The translations under genes and the position numbers were made by a program. Under the pieces are notes generated by a model. The model saw only the letters and a program-made list of their open reading frames with translations. It made no database searches and had not been told where the DNA came from. A stretch of DNA of 64,000 bases from Kitasatospora phosalacinea (GTDB lineage Bacteria > Actinomycetota > Actinomycetes > Streptomycetales > Streptomycetaceae), in contig NZ_JNYE01000025.1 in the NCBI RefSeq assembly GCF_000717185.1, forward strand, positions 69,614-133,613, given 5' to 3'. Positions within the stretch are counted from its first letter, which is position 1. Each line of letters begins with the position of its first letter. Shown here piece by piece: positions 41,481 through 50,497 of this stretch.

Positions 41481-43091
41481 ATGAACGCGTTCTCCGCCGG
41501 TTCCGGTGGCCCGCTCTCCCTGCCCGCGATCTCGCGCCGTGCGCTGCTGCGCGGCTCCCTCGCGGGTGCCGGTCTGCTGGCGCTGTCGGCCTGCCGTTCG
41601 GCGGCGGACCCCTCGCCGGGGGCGGACGCGGTGTCGGGCGGTGCGGCCTCGCCGCGCCGGGGCGGGGTGCTGACGGTGGGTGTCGGGGTCGACTTCACGC
41701 CGGCCCTGCTGTTCGCGCAGAGTGCCAACTCGCTGCTGCAGCGGCTGGTGTTCAACACCCTGACCCGCTACGACGCCCAGTTGCAGCCGCAGCCGGAGCT
41801 GGCGAAGAGCTGGGAGGTGGCGGCGGACGGCCTGAGCGTGACGCTGAAGCTGCGCGAGGACGTCACGTTCCACAGCGGGCGGAGGTTCACCGCGGACGAC
41901 GTGGTGTTCGCGGTCAAGAACCTGCAGAACCCGGTGCGTTCGGCGCAGCTGCGCTCGACGGCGCTGACCGTGGCGGACTTCCGCAAGAACGGCGACTTCG
42001 AGCTGACGCTGGTGCTGGCGCACCCGGTGTCCAACCTGTTCGACCTATTCGAGTTCATGATCATCCCGGATTCGCAGTCCGTGGAGGACGCGGTCGCGGG
42101 CACCAGGCTGGTCGGCACCGGCCCGTTCACCTTCACCGACCGCAAGCCGGGCTCCTCGCTGAGCTTCGCCCGCAACGAGAAGTACTGGAACCCGGGCCGC
42201 CCGTACCTGGACGGCGTGGAGATCAAGGTGATCCCGCAGGCGGAGACGCTGCTGTCCTCGGTGAGGACCGGCCAGACCCAGCTGACGTACGCGGTGCGCG
42301 GCAAGGACGTGGCGACGCTGAAGGACGACGAGCGCTTCCGGATCACCCAGTACGACACCGGTGCGGGCGCGTTCTACATCGGCGCGAACCTGTCCTTCCC
42401 CGAGGTGCAGGACAAGCGGGTGCGGCAGGCGATCGCCTGGGCGATCGACCGGGACCGGCTGGTGCAGCAGGCGCTCGGCGGGTACGCGACGGTCTCCTCG
42501 GTGCCGTGGCCGAAGTCCTCCCCGGCGTACCGGGAGCAGGACGCGACCCGCTACCACCACGACCCCGAGAAGGCGAAGGCGCTGCTGCGGGAGGCGGGGG
42601 TGACCTCGCTGTCGCTGCCGCTGGCGCACTCCTCGGACGCCGGGTCGACGGCGGTCGCGCAGATCCTGCAGTACGACCTGAAGCAGGTCGGGATCGAGGT
42701 GCAGTTGCAGCCGGTGGACTCGCCGACCATGCAGAAGCAGCTGATCTCGCAGTCGATGCCCGCGCTGTGGACGCTCAGCCACAGCTTCTCGCAGGCGCAC
42801 CCGGCGACGCTGGCGGTCAGCGCGTACCCGTTCAACGAGGCGAAGAACACCTCGAAGTTCTCCTCCCCGGCGTACACCGCGGCGGTGCAGAAGGCCTGGA
42901 ACCGCTCGGACGCGGACAGCCCGGAGGCGAAGGCGCTGTACCAGCAGGTCACGGACCTCCTGCTGGACGAGCAGTTCATCATCGACCTGGCGATCGCCGG
43001 GCTGGTGGAGGTCGCGGGCGCGCAGGTGCGCGGCGTGACGCTGAACAAGTACTCGTACCTGAACCTCGACGACGCGTACCTGGCGGGCTGA
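41481..43091 (+). CDS. ABC transporter substrate-binding lipoprotein (SBP_bac_5, Opp/Dpp type)
   Basis: A 536-aa periplasmic-type binding protein. The N-terminus ISRRALLRGSLAGAG looks like a twin-arginine signal and ends in a lipobox LALSAC with Cys38 as the lipidated residue. The SBP_bac_5 signature lies at about residues 95-140 (LAKSWEVAADGLSVTLKLREDVTFHSGRRFTADDVVF). Family members bind peptides, nickel chelates, opines or glycosides. Its place between a dioxygenase and a sulfatase suggests a sulfated or sulfonated ligand. The ATG follows CGAAGGAC; a TTG two codons upstream is also possible. Confidence 0.88.
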   Translation: MNAFSAGSGGPLSLPAISRRALLRGSLAGAGLLALSACRSAADPSPGADAVSGGAASPRRGGVLTVGVGVDFTPALLFAQSANSLLQRLVFNTLTRYDAQLQPQPELAKSWEVAADGLSVTLKLREDVTFHSGRRFTADDVVFAVKNLQNPVRSAQLRSTALTVADFRKNGDFELTLVLAHPVSNLFDLFEFMIIPDSQSVEDAVAGTRLVGTGPFTFTDRKPGSSLSFARNEKYWNPGRPYLDGVEIKVIPQAETLLSSVRTGQTQLTYAVRGKDVATLKDDERFRITQYDTGAGAFYIGANLSFPEVQDKRVRQAIAWAIDRDRLVQQALGGYATVSSVPWPKSSPAYREQDATRYHHDPEKAKALLREAGVTSLSLPLAHSSDAGSTAVAQILQYDLKQVGIEVQLQPVDSPTMQKQLISQSMPALWTLSHSFSQAHPATLAVSAYPFNEAKNTSKFSSPAYTAAVQKAWNRSDADSPEAKALYQQVTDLLLDEQFIIDLAIAGLVEVAGAQVRGVTLNKYSYLNLDDAYLAG

Positions 43092-43094
43092 GCC

Positions 43095-44039
43095 GTGCGG
43101 ACCTTCCTGTTCAAACGGCTGCCGAGCGGGCTGGCGGTGCTGCTGGCCGCCTCGTTCACGGTGTTCCTGATGCTGCGGCTGATCCCGGGCGACCCGGCGA
43201 CCACGCTGGCGGGGCCGGACGCCTCGCCCGCGACGGTCGCGGCGATCCGGGAGCGGCTGGGGCTGGACGCGCCGCTGCTCTCGCAGTACCTGCACTGGCT
43301 GGGGCAGGTGCTGACGGGCGACCTCGGGCCGAGCTACGCGATCGGCGGGCAGGTGTCGGAGCTGATCGGGGACGGCCTGGCCGCGACCTTCCAGCTCACG
43401 CTCGCCGCGCTGCTGCTGGTGGTGCTGCTGGCCGTGCCGACGGCGCTGTACGCGGTGTCGGCACGGCGGCGGGCCCTGGCGGGAGCGCTGCGGGCGCTGA
43501 CCACGGGGGCGCTGGCGGTGCCGCCGTTCGTGACCGGCGTGCTGCTGGTGCTGGCGTTCGCGGTGGGCCTGGGCCTGCTGCCGGCCGGCGGGCACGCCTC
43601 GCTGTTCGACGCGCCGGACCTGGCGGTGCAGTACCTGGCGCTGCCCGCGCTGTGCCTGGCGCTGCCGAGCGCGGCGATCCTGGCCCGCTACCTACAGGAC
43701 GGGCTGGAACGGGCGCTCGGCGAGGACTACGTGCGCACCGCGACGGCGCTGGGCGTGCCGCGCCGCCGGATCCTGTGGCGGCACGCGCTGCCGAACGCGC
43801 TGCCGTCCGCGGTGACGGTGCTGGGCCTGCAGATCGGGCAGCTGATCGCGGGCGCGGTGGTGGTGGAACGGATCTTCGCCTGGCCGGGCCTCGGCCAGCT
43901 GATCGAGCAGGGCGTGTCGCGCCGCGACTACCCGGTGGTGCAGGACCTGCTGCTGCTGGTGGTCGCCGGGTACGTGGCCGTGCAACTGCTCACCGACCTG
44001 CTGTACTCCTGGCTCGACCCGCGCGTGCGGTGGGAGTGA
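43095..44039 (+). CDS. ABC transporter permease (DppB/OppB type)
   Basis: A 314-aa permease with six hydrophobic segments, the typical N-terminal FLLRLIPGDPA-like segment (FLMLRLIPGDPATTLAGPDAS), and the EAA loop (EDYVRTATALGVPRRRILWRHALPNALPSAVT) for contact with the ATPase. The GTG start lies three bases after the binding-protein stop, so translation is coupled. Confidence 0.9.
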   Translation: MRTFLFKRLPSGLAVLLAASFTVFLMLRLIPGDPATTLAGPDASPATVAAIRERLGLDAPLLSQYLHWLGQVLTGDLGPSYAIGGQVSELIGDGLAATFQLTLAALLLVVLLAVPTALYAVSARRRALAGALRALTTGALAVPPFVTGVLLVLAFAVGLGLLPAGGHASLFDAPDLAVQYLALPALCLALPSAAILARYLQDGLERALGEDYVRTATALGVPRRRILWRHALPNALPSAVTVLGLQIGQLIAGAVVVERIFAWPGLGQLIEQGVSRRDYPVVQDLLLLVVAGYVAVQLLTDLLYSWLDPRVRWE

Positions 44040-44046
44040 CGACACG

Positions 44047-44907
44047 ATGACCACGATCTCCCTTCCCCCCGCTGCCCGTTCGCGCAGCGGCAACCGCAGC
44101 CGCAACCGCTACGTCGCCGGGTTGCGGACCTGGCGGGGCGTCACCGGCCTGGTGCTGGTCGGGACGGTGGCGCTGGCCGGGCTGCTGGCGCCCTGGCTGA
44201 CCGGCGCCGACCCGGACGCGCAGGGCCCGCAGGCGCTGGCCGCGCCGAGCGGGGCGCACCCGCTGGGCACCGACGACATCGGGCGGGACCTGCTCAGCCG
44301 GGTCCTGCACGGGATCCTCACCGACCTGTCGATCATCCTGACGGCCGTCCCGGCGGGCGCACTGACCGGTGCGGCGCTGGCCCTGCTGGCGGGCACCTCG
44401 CGGGCCGCCGACCTGGTGGTGCAGCGGCTGTTCGACCTGGTGCTGTCCTTCCCCGGGCTGATCCTCGGCCTGGCGGTGACGGCGATCCTCGGGCCGGGCC
44501 GCTGGCCGGTGGTGATCATCATCGCGCTGGCCGAAGTGCCGTACTTCGGGCGGCAGTTGCGGGCGGGCGTGCTGGTGCAGCGGGAGCGCGAGTACGCGCT
44601 GGCCGCCCGGGTCGGCGGTGCGGGCCGGGCCAGGGTGCTGCTGCGGCACGTGCTGCCGAACGCGGTCGACCCGCTGGTCGTGCAGGGCGCGGTCGCCCTG
44701 TCGGCGGGCGTCTTCATCGAGGGCGCGCTCAGCTTCCTCGGCCTGGGCGTCCGCCCGCCGGAGCCCACCCTGGGCAGCCTGATCAGCGGCTCGGTCGCCT
44801 ACCTGGACACCCACCCCGTCCTGGCCGCCCCGCTGGCCGTCACCACCGCCCTCGTCCTCGGCTTCACCCTGCTGGCCGAGGCGCTGAACCGCGGGGCGCG
44901 CACATGA
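44047..44907 (+). CDS. ABC transporter permease (DppC/OppC type)
   Basis: A 286-aa permease with the DppC signature HPLGTDDIGRDLLSRVLHGI after the first helix and the EAA loop (REYALAARVGGAGRARVLLRHVLPNAVDPLVV). It pairs with the upstream permease to form the channel. Its TGA overlaps the ATG of the ATPase gene (ATGA at 44904). Confidence 0.9.
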   Translation: MTTISLPPAARSRSGNRSRNRYVAGLRTWRGVTGLVLVGTVALAGLLAPWLTGADPDAQGPQALAAPSGAHPLGTDDIGRDLLSRVLHGILTDLSIILTAVPAGALTGAALALLAGTSRAADLVVQRLFDLVLSFPGLILGLAVTAILGPGRWPVVIIIALAEVPYFGRQLRAGVLVQREREYALAARVGGAGRARVLLRHVLPNAVDPLVVQGAVALSAGVFIEGALSFLGLGVRPPEPTLGSLISGSVAYLDTHPVLAAPLAVTTALVLGFTLLAEALNRGART

Positions 44908-46592
44908 GCACGGGAACCCGACCCCAGCAGAGCTTTGAGCCGGAGGGCCGCACGATGACCGAACTGATCGACCGCCCGCCGCTGGCGGACCAACCCCCCT
45001 CCCCCACGGCGGAGTTGCTGCGGGTGCGGGAGCTGGGCGTGGCGTTCGGGGAGCGGGTCGCGGTGCGCGGGGTGGACTTCGCGCTGGGGGCCGGGGAGAG
45101 CCTGGGGATCGTCGGCGAGTCCGGTTCGGGCAAGTCGACGACCGCGCTGGCGCTGCTGCGGATGCTGCCCCCCGGGGGCCGGATCACCGGCGGGGCGGTG
45201 GAGTTGGACGGGCAGGACCTCGCGGCGCTGCCCGAGGAGGCGCTGCGGGCGGTGCGCGGCCAGCGGATCGCGATGGTCTTCCAGGACCCGATGTCCTCGC
45301 TGAACCCGGTGCTGTCGGTGGGCCGCCAGCTGGACGAGGCGCTGCGGGCGCACGGCGGACGCCGACCGAGGGCCGAACGGGCGGCCCGGGCCGCGGAGTT
45401 GCTGGAGCTGGTGGGCGTGCCGAAGGCGGCGGACCGGCTGGGCGACTTCCCGCACCAGTTCTCCGGCGGCCAGCGCCAGCGGATCATGATCGCCCTGGCG
45501 CTGGCGCACGACGCCCAGGTGCTGGTCGCGGACGAGCCGACCACGGCGCTGGACCCGACCGTGCAGCGGCAGATCCTGCGGCTGCTGGCCCGGATCAACC
45601 GGGAGCGCGGGACCGCGCTGGTGGTGATCAGCCACGACCTGGGCGTGATCGCCGAGACCTGCTCCCGGCTGTTGGTGATGCGCGACGGCGAGGTGGTCGA
45701 ACGGGGCGCCACCGCACGCCTGTTGACCGCCCCGGAACACGCGTACACCAGGTCGCTGCTGGCGGCGGTGCCGCGGTTGGACGCCCCGTCCCGGGCGGCC
45801 GGGAACAGCACCCCGGGGGCCGAACCGCTGCTGGTGGTGCGCGGGTTGGCGAAGGCGTACGGGCCGCGGCGGCGGCGCAGCCCGGCGCTGGAGTCGGTCG
45901 ACCTCGACCTGCACCCGGGCGAGACGCTGGGCCTGGTCGGCGAGTCCGGTTCGGGCAAGTCGACGCTGGCCCGGGCGCTGGTGGGCGCGCACGCGCCCGA
46001 CGCGGGCAGCATCAGCTTCGCCGGGCAGCCGCTGGACGGCCGCCGGGCCCGGCGGGAGGTCCAGATGGTCTTCCAGGACCCGTACGCCTCGCTGAACCCG
46101 CGGCTGACGGTGGGCCGGATCATCGCCGAGCCGCTGATCGCGCACAAGGTCGGCGACCGGGCGCAGCGGCAGGCCCGGGTGGCCGAACTGCTGGAGCAGG
46201 TGGGCCTGGAGGCGTCGGCGGCGGCCCGTTCGCCGCGCGAGTTCTCCGGCGGCCAGCGCCAGCGGATCGGCATCGCCCGGGCGCTGGCGCCGGAGCCGAG
46301 CGTGCTGGTGTGCGACGAGCCGGTGTCGGCGCTGGACGTGTCGATCCAGGCCCAGGTGATCGACCTGCTGGCGCGCCTGCAGCGGGAGTTGGGCCTGGCG
46401 GTGCTGTTCATCGCGCACGACCTGGCGGTGGTGCGGCAGGTCAGCCACCGGATCGCGGTGCTGCACCGCGGCCGGATCGTGGAGAGCGGCCCGGCCGACC
46501 GGGTCGTCACCTCCCCCGAACACCCTTACACGGCCGAGCTGTTGGCGGCCGTCCCGTCCCTTTCCCCCGCGACTTCCGGGAGCCTGCTGTGA
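44904..46592 (+). CDS. Double ABC ATPase (DppD-DppF-like fusion)
   Basis: A 562-aa protein with two complete nucleotide-binding domains. Each has Walker A GESGSGKS, a Q-loop (MVFQDP), the signature SGGQRQRI and Walker B (LVADEP, LVCDEP) with switch His (SHDLG, AHDLA). Each domain ends with an oligopeptide-type (oligo_HPY) tail (EHAYTRSLLAAVP, EHPYTAELLAAVP). It energises the two permeases upstream. The ATG overlaps the permease stop; an inner ATG at 44955 with a GGAGGG site is an alternative. Its own stop overlaps the sulfatase GTG. Confidence 0.92.
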   Translation: MSTGTRPQQSFEPEGRTMTELIDRPPLADQPPSPTAELLRVRELGVAFGERVAVRGVDFALGAGESLGIVGESGSGKSTTALALLRMLPPGGRITGGAVELDGQDLAALPEEALRAVRGQRIAMVFQDPMSSLNPVLSVGRQLDEALRAHGGRRPRAERAARAAELLELVGVPKAADRLGDFPHQFSGGQRQRIMIALALAHDAQVLVADEPTTALDPTVQRQILRLLARINRERGTALVVISHDLGVIAETCSRLLVMRDGEVVERGATARLLTAPEHAYTRSLLAAVPRLDAPSRAAGNSTPGAEPLLVVRGLAKAYGPRRRRSPALESVDLDLHPGETLGLVGESGSGKSTLARALVGAHAPDAGSISFAGQPLDGRRARREVQMVFQDPYASLNPRLTVGRIIAEPLIAHKVGDRAQRQARVAELLEQVGLEASAAARSPREFSGGQRQRIGIARALAPEPSVLVCDEPVSALDVSIQAQVIDLLARLQRELGLAVLFIAHDLAVVRQVSHRIAVLHRGRIVESGPADRVVTSPEHPYTAELLAAVPSLSPATSGSLL

Positions 46593-48925
46593 GCGAGACC
46601 GACGAGGGCGGCCGGCGCCGCGACCCGTACGAGGGCTTCCCCGGGCGGGTGGGGCGGACGTTCGGCGAGTCGGTGCCGTCCTGGCCGCGGCGGGTGCGCC
46701 CGCGCGCGGGCGCGCCGAACGTGGTGGTGGTGCTGGTCGACGACCTGGGCTACAGCGACATCGGCCCGTTCGGCTCGGAGGTGCCGACGCCGACCCTGGA
46801 CGGCCTGGCCGAGCGGGGCGTGAAGCTCGCCAACTACCACACCGTGCCGCTGTGCTCCCCGGCCCGGGCGGCGCTGCTGACCGGCCTGAACCCGCACCGG
46901 GTGGGGTACTCGTTCGTGGCCAACGCCGACCCGGGCTTCCCCGGCTACGGGATGGAGATCGCGGACGACGTCCCCACCCTGGCGCAGACCCTGCACGACG
47001 CCGGGTACGCGACGTACGCGGTCGGCAAGTGGCACCTGACCCGGGACTCCGCCTCCTCGGCGGCCGACAGCCGGGCCAACTGGCCGCTGCAGAAGGGATT
47101 CGACCAGTACTACGGGGTGCTGGAGGGGCTGACCAGCCTGTTCCACCCGCACCAACTGGTGCGCGACAACTCTCCGTTGGACATCGACGAGTTCCCGGAC
47201 GGCTACTACTACACCGACGACATCACCGACCAGGCGATCGGCATGGTGAAGTCGCTGCGGGCGCACGACGCCGACAAGCCGTTCTTCCTCTACCTGGCGC
47301 ACAACGCGGTGCACGGCCCGCTGCAGGCCAAGCCGGAGGACCTGGCCCGGCACCGGGGCCGCTACGACGGCGGCTGGGACGAGCTGCGGGCGCAGCGCTT
47401 CGCCCGGCAGCTGGCGGCCGGGCACTTCCCGCCCGGCACCGAGCTGCCGGAGCGCAACGGCGAGGCTGGGTACGAGGTCGGGGCGTGGGGCGAACTCGAC
47501 GAGGTGCAGCGGAAGTTGTACGCCCGGTACATGGAGGTGTACGCCGCGATGGTCGAGAACGTCGACCGGAACCTGGGGCGGCTGACCGACGTGCTGGAGC
47601 AGCTCGGCGAGCTCGACAACACCATCGTGGTGTTCACCTCCGACAACGGCGGCACCGGCGAGGGCGGCGCGGAGGGCACCCGCAGCTACTTCAGCCGCTT
47701 CGTCCACCACCCGAACCTGCCCGCGGACTGGAACCCGGACGTGCAGCGGGAGATCGACCTGATCGGCGGCCCGCAGTCGCTGGTGCACTACCCGCGCGGC
47801 TGGGGCATGGCCTCCAACACGCCGTTCCGGCTGTACAAGGGCCAGACCCACGCGGGCGGCGTGCGGGTGCCGTTCGTGCTGTCCTGGCCGGCCGGACTGC
47901 CGCGCGCGGCGGGCGACGGCGGGGTGCGCGACCAGTACCAGTACGTCACCGACCTGCTGCCCACGCTGCTCGAACTCGCGGGCGTGCAGCGGCCGGTGGA
48001 GCGCGGCGGCCGCCCGGTGCAGGAGCTGGACGGGGTCTCGTTCGCGTCCGTGCTGCGGGCCGCCGGTGCGCCCTCCACCCACCGCGAGCAGTACTGCGAG
48101 ATGACCGGCAACCGCTCGTACTACCGGGACGGCTGGAAGCTGGTCACCCTGCACCGGCCGGGCGCGCCCTACGACGACGGCGAGTGGGCGCTGCACGACC
48201 TGCGCACCGACCCGACCGAGATCCACGACCTGGCGGCCGAACACCCGGAGCTGGTGAAGGAGTTGGCGCAGGCCTGGGAGGACGCGGCCTGGCGCAACGG
48301 GGTCTTCCCGCTGGCCGACGCCTCCGGCGGCTTCGTGCTGCGCGGCCCGGAGGAGGAAGCGCTGCGCCGCCCGGTCACCCTGCTGGCCGGGACGCCGGAG
48401 CTGGAGCGCTACCGCTCCTCCCGGCTGGTGGCGTTCCGCTCCTTCACCGCGGAGGCGGTGCTCGACCACCACGGCGCCGACGACCAGGGCGTGCTGCTCT
48501 CGCACGGCGACCAGGGCGGCGGCTACAGCCTGTACGTGGAGGACGGGCGGCTGCACCTGGCGTACAACCAGTACGGCGAGCTGTTCGAGGCCGACGCAGG
48601 CGAACTGCCGCCCGGGGCGCACCTGGTGGCGCTGGAGGCGACGGCGGTGGCCGACCTGAAGTGGCGCTTCGAGGTGCGGGTGGACGGGGTGGTGGCGGGC
48701 GCGCTCGGGCCGGTGCACCAGCTGATCGGGATGGCGCCGTTCCAGGGCATCAGCGTCGGCGTGGACCGCAAGTCGCCGGTGTCCTGGCCGGTGTGGGAGC
48801 GCCACCGCTCGTTCCGCTACACCGGCGGGCTGCGCTCGGTGACCTACCTGCCGGGCCCGGCCGCGCCGTACGACCCGGAGACGGTGGTGCGGGCGCTGCG
48901 GGAGGCGGCGGCGGCCTTCGAGTAG
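46589..48925 (+). CDS. Type I sulfatase (arylsulfatase-like)
   Basis: A 778-aa cytoplasmic-looking sulfatase without a signal peptide. Metal ligands appear in VVVLVDDLGYSD. The active-site motif is Cys89-SPAR (LCSPARAALLTG), where Cys must become formylglycine. GKWHL, the DN of FTSDNGG and KGQTHAGGVRVPF are further alkaline phosphatase-superfamily elements. A C-terminal beta domain (residues about 560-778) is added to the core. It hydrolyses a sulfate ester after import. Its GTG overlaps the ABC ATPase stop. No formylglycine-generating enzyme is in the window. Confidence 0.9.
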   Translation: MSETDEGGRRRDPYEGFPGRVGRTFGESVPSWPRRVRPRAGAPNVVVVLVDDLGYSDIGPFGSEVPTPTLDGLAERGVKLANYHTVPLCSPARAALLTGLNPHRVGYSFVANADPGFPGYGMEIADDVPTLAQTLHDAGYATYAVGKWHLTRDSASSAADSRANWPLQKGFDQYYGVLEGLTSLFHPHQLVRDNSPLDIDEFPDGYYYTDDITDQAIGMVKSLRAHDADKPFFLYLAHNAVHGPLQAKPEDLARHRGRYDGGWDELRAQRFARQLAAGHFPPGTELPERNGEAGYEVGAWGELDEVQRKLYARYMEVYAAMVENVDRNLGRLTDVLEQLGELDNTIVVFTSDNGGTGEGGAEGTRSYFSRFVHHPNLPADWNPDVQREIDLIGGPQSLVHYPRGWGMASNTPFRLYKGQTHAGGVRVPFVLSWPAGLPRAAGDGGVRDQYQYVTDLLPTLLELAGVQRPVERGGRPVQELDGVSFASVLRAAGAPSTHREQYCEMTGNRSYYRDGWKLVTLHRPGAPYDDGEWALHDLRTDPTEIHDLAAEHPELVKELAQAWEDAAWRNGVFPLADASGGFVLRGPEEEALRRPVTLLAGTPELERYRSSRLVAFRSFTAEAVLDHHGADDQGVLLSHGDQGGGYSLYVEDGRLHLAYNQYGELFEADAGELPPGAHLVALEATAVADLKWRFEVRVDGVVAGALGPVHQLIGMAPFQGISVGVDRKSPVSWPVWERHRSFRYTGGLRSVTYLPGPAAPYDPETVVRALREAAAAFE

Positions 48926-48955
48926 GGGGCGCGGGGGTCGGCGGCCGGAAGGTTG

Positions 48956-48985
48956 TTGACCCCCGGGTCAAATATGGCGTACCGT
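48956..48985 (+). promoter_or_regulatory. Operator-overlapped leaderless promoter of tetR
   Basis: TTGACCCCCGGGTCAA (48956-48971) is a perfect 7-2-7 palindrome whose left end is also the -35 (TTGACC). TACCGT (48980-48985) is the -10, 18 bp away and seven bases before the ATG. The same operator in weaker form recurs before the SDR gene. Confidence 0.72.
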
Positions 48986-48992
48986 CAGGTGC

Positions 48993-49568
48993 ATGGGAAG
49001 GCCGAAGCAGTTCGACGAGGAAGCCGCCGTCGCGCAGGCGATGGAGGTGTTCTGGACCAAGGGCTACGCCGGGTCCTCCCCCGCCGAGCTGGCGGAGGCC
49101 GCCGGGATCGGCAAGGGCAGCCTCTACCACGCCTTCGGCTCCAAGCGGGAGCTGTTCGGGCGGGCGCTGAGCCTGTACGACCGGGCCGGCGCCGAGCTCA
49201 CCGAGGAGTTCCTCTCCGGCCCCGGCACCGCGAAGGAGCGCATCCGCGCCTACCTGCGCCTGCTGGTGGACGCGGACTTCGACGCCCCGGTGCGGCGCGG
49301 CTGCCTGGCCGTCAACACCGCACTGGAGCTCGGCGGACGGGACGCGGAGGCCACCGCCGCGGTGCGCCGCTCGGTGGAGCGCAGCACCGACCTGCTGGCC
49401 GCCCGGATCGAACGCGGCAAGCTGGCCGGTGACGTCCCCGCCTCGGTGGACGCCGCCGAGCAGGCCCGCTTCCTGATGGTGACCGTCGCCGGGCTCCGGG
49501 TCGCGGCCCGGACCTTCGACCGGGAGACGGTGCACGCCGCCATCGACACGGCCGTCGCCCCGCTCTGA
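48993..49568 (+). CDS. TetR/AcrR family regulator
   Basis: A 191-aa protein starting GRPKQFDEEAAVAQAMEVFWTKGY, a hallmark of the TetR subgroup with an AefR/YcdC-like C-terminal domain (TetR_C_16 type). The helix-turn-helix spans about residues 10-55 (SPAELAEAAGIGKGSLYHAF). The leaderless promoter carries a TTGACCN4GGTCAA-type operator, and a second copy precedes the SDR gene at 49674. It therefore likely represses itself and the SDR. Confidence 0.88.
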   Translation: MGRPKQFDEEAAVAQAMEVFWTKGYAGSSPAELAEAAGIGKGSLYHAFGSKRELFGRALSLYDRAGAELTEEFLSGPGTAKERIRAYLRLLVDADFDAPVRRGCLAVNTALELGGRDAEATAAVRRSVERSTDLLAARIERGKLAGDVPASVDAAEQARFLMVTVAGLRVAARTFDRETVHAAIDTAVAPL

Positions 49569-49580
49569 CCCCGCACCCCG

Positions 49581-49600
49581 CCCCCTCCCCCGGGAGGGGG
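49581..49600 (+). terminator. Hairpin between tetR and SDR
   Basis: CCCCCTCCC (49581-49589) pairs with GGGAGGGGG (49592-49600). It separates the TetR gene from the operator of the next gene. Confidence 0.5.
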
Positions 49601-49618
49601 CCTCGTACGCCCCGATAT

Positions 49619-49634
49619 TTGACCTCTGGTTCAA
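49619..49634 (+). promoter_or_regulatory. Second TetR operator before the SDR gene
   Basis: TTGACCTCTGGTTCAA shares 13 of 16 bases with the operator at 48956-48971. It lies about 40 bp before the SDR start. Confidence 0.65.
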
Positions 49635-49673
49635 GAAAAAGCCTTCCGGAAACTCCAGGAATTGAGGACCACC

Positions 49674-50462
49674 ATGAAGCTCGGACTCGACGGACGCACC
49701 GCCCTGGTCACCGGTGCCGGACGGGGCATCGGCCTGGCCGTCGCCCGCGCCCTCGCCGCCGAGGGCGTCAAGGTGGTCGGGGCCACCCGCACCGCCACCC
49801 CCGCACTCGCCGAGGTCGCCGCGGCCGTCGCCGTCGCCGACCTCGGCACCGCGCAGGGCGCCGCGGACGCCGTCCGGGAGGCCCTCGACGCGGTCGGCGG
49901 CATCGACCTGCTGGTCAACAACGTCGGCGGGGGCGACGCCGACCGGCTGGTGCTGGGCAGCGTGCTGGACGTCCCCGACGAGCAGTGGCAGGCGGTGCTG
50001 GACCTCAACCTGCTCAGCGCGGTGCGCACCACCCGGGCCGCCCTGCCGAGCCTGCTGGAGCGCGGCGGCGCGATCGTCAACGTCTCCTCCATCAACGGCC
50101 GCACCCCCGTCGGCTCCCCGGTCGGCTACGCCGAGGCCAAGGCCGCGCTCACCCAGTACGGCAAGCGCCTCAGCGAGGAGCTCGCCCCGCGCGGCGTCCG
50201 CGTCAACACCGTCTCCCCCGGCCCCACCGCCACCGACCTGTGGACCGACCCGGCGGGCTACGGCGGCCGGGTCGCCGCCTCCCTCGGCGTCCCGCACGAG
50301 GCCCTGCTGGCCGGCCTCCCCGCCCAGGCCGGGAGCGCCTCCGGCCGCCTCACCACCCCCGAGGAGGTCGCCGACCTGGTGGTCTTCCTGCTCTCCGACC
50401 GCGCCGCCAACATCCACGGCGCCGACCACGTCATCGACGGCGGCACCCTCAAGACCGCCTGA
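49674..50462 (+). CDS. Short-chain dehydrogenase/reductase
   Basis: A 262-aa classical SDR. The cofactor motif is TGAGRGIG (13-20); NNVGG sits at about 82-86, and the catalytic Ser139, Tyr152 and Lys156 (VNVSSING...GYAEAK) are all present. The C-terminal IDGGTLKTA completes the fold. It probably uses NADPH; the substrate is unknown. The ATG follows GAGGACC. It is controlled, by the shared operator, by the TetR protein upstream. Confidence 0.9.
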   Translation: MKLGLDGRTALVTGAGRGIGLAVARALAAEGVKVVGATRTATPALAEVAAAVAVADLGTAQGAADAVREALDAVGGIDLLVNNVGGGDADRLVLGSVLDVPDEQWQAVLDLNLLSAVRTTRAALPSLLERGGAIVNVSSINGRTPVGSPVGYAEAKAALTQYGKRLSEELAPRGVRVNTVSPGPTATDLWTDPAGYGGRVAASLGVPHEALLAGLPAQAGSASGRLTTPEEVADLVVFLLSDRAANIHGADHVIDGGTLKTA

Positions 50463-50497
50463 GGGCCGCCCGGAAGCCGCCCGAGGACGGCCGCCCG

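Noticed and set aside
40988..44050. 1020-codon plus-strand frame through the ABC importer
   Set aside because: Different frame from the binding protein and permeases, which have full signatures.
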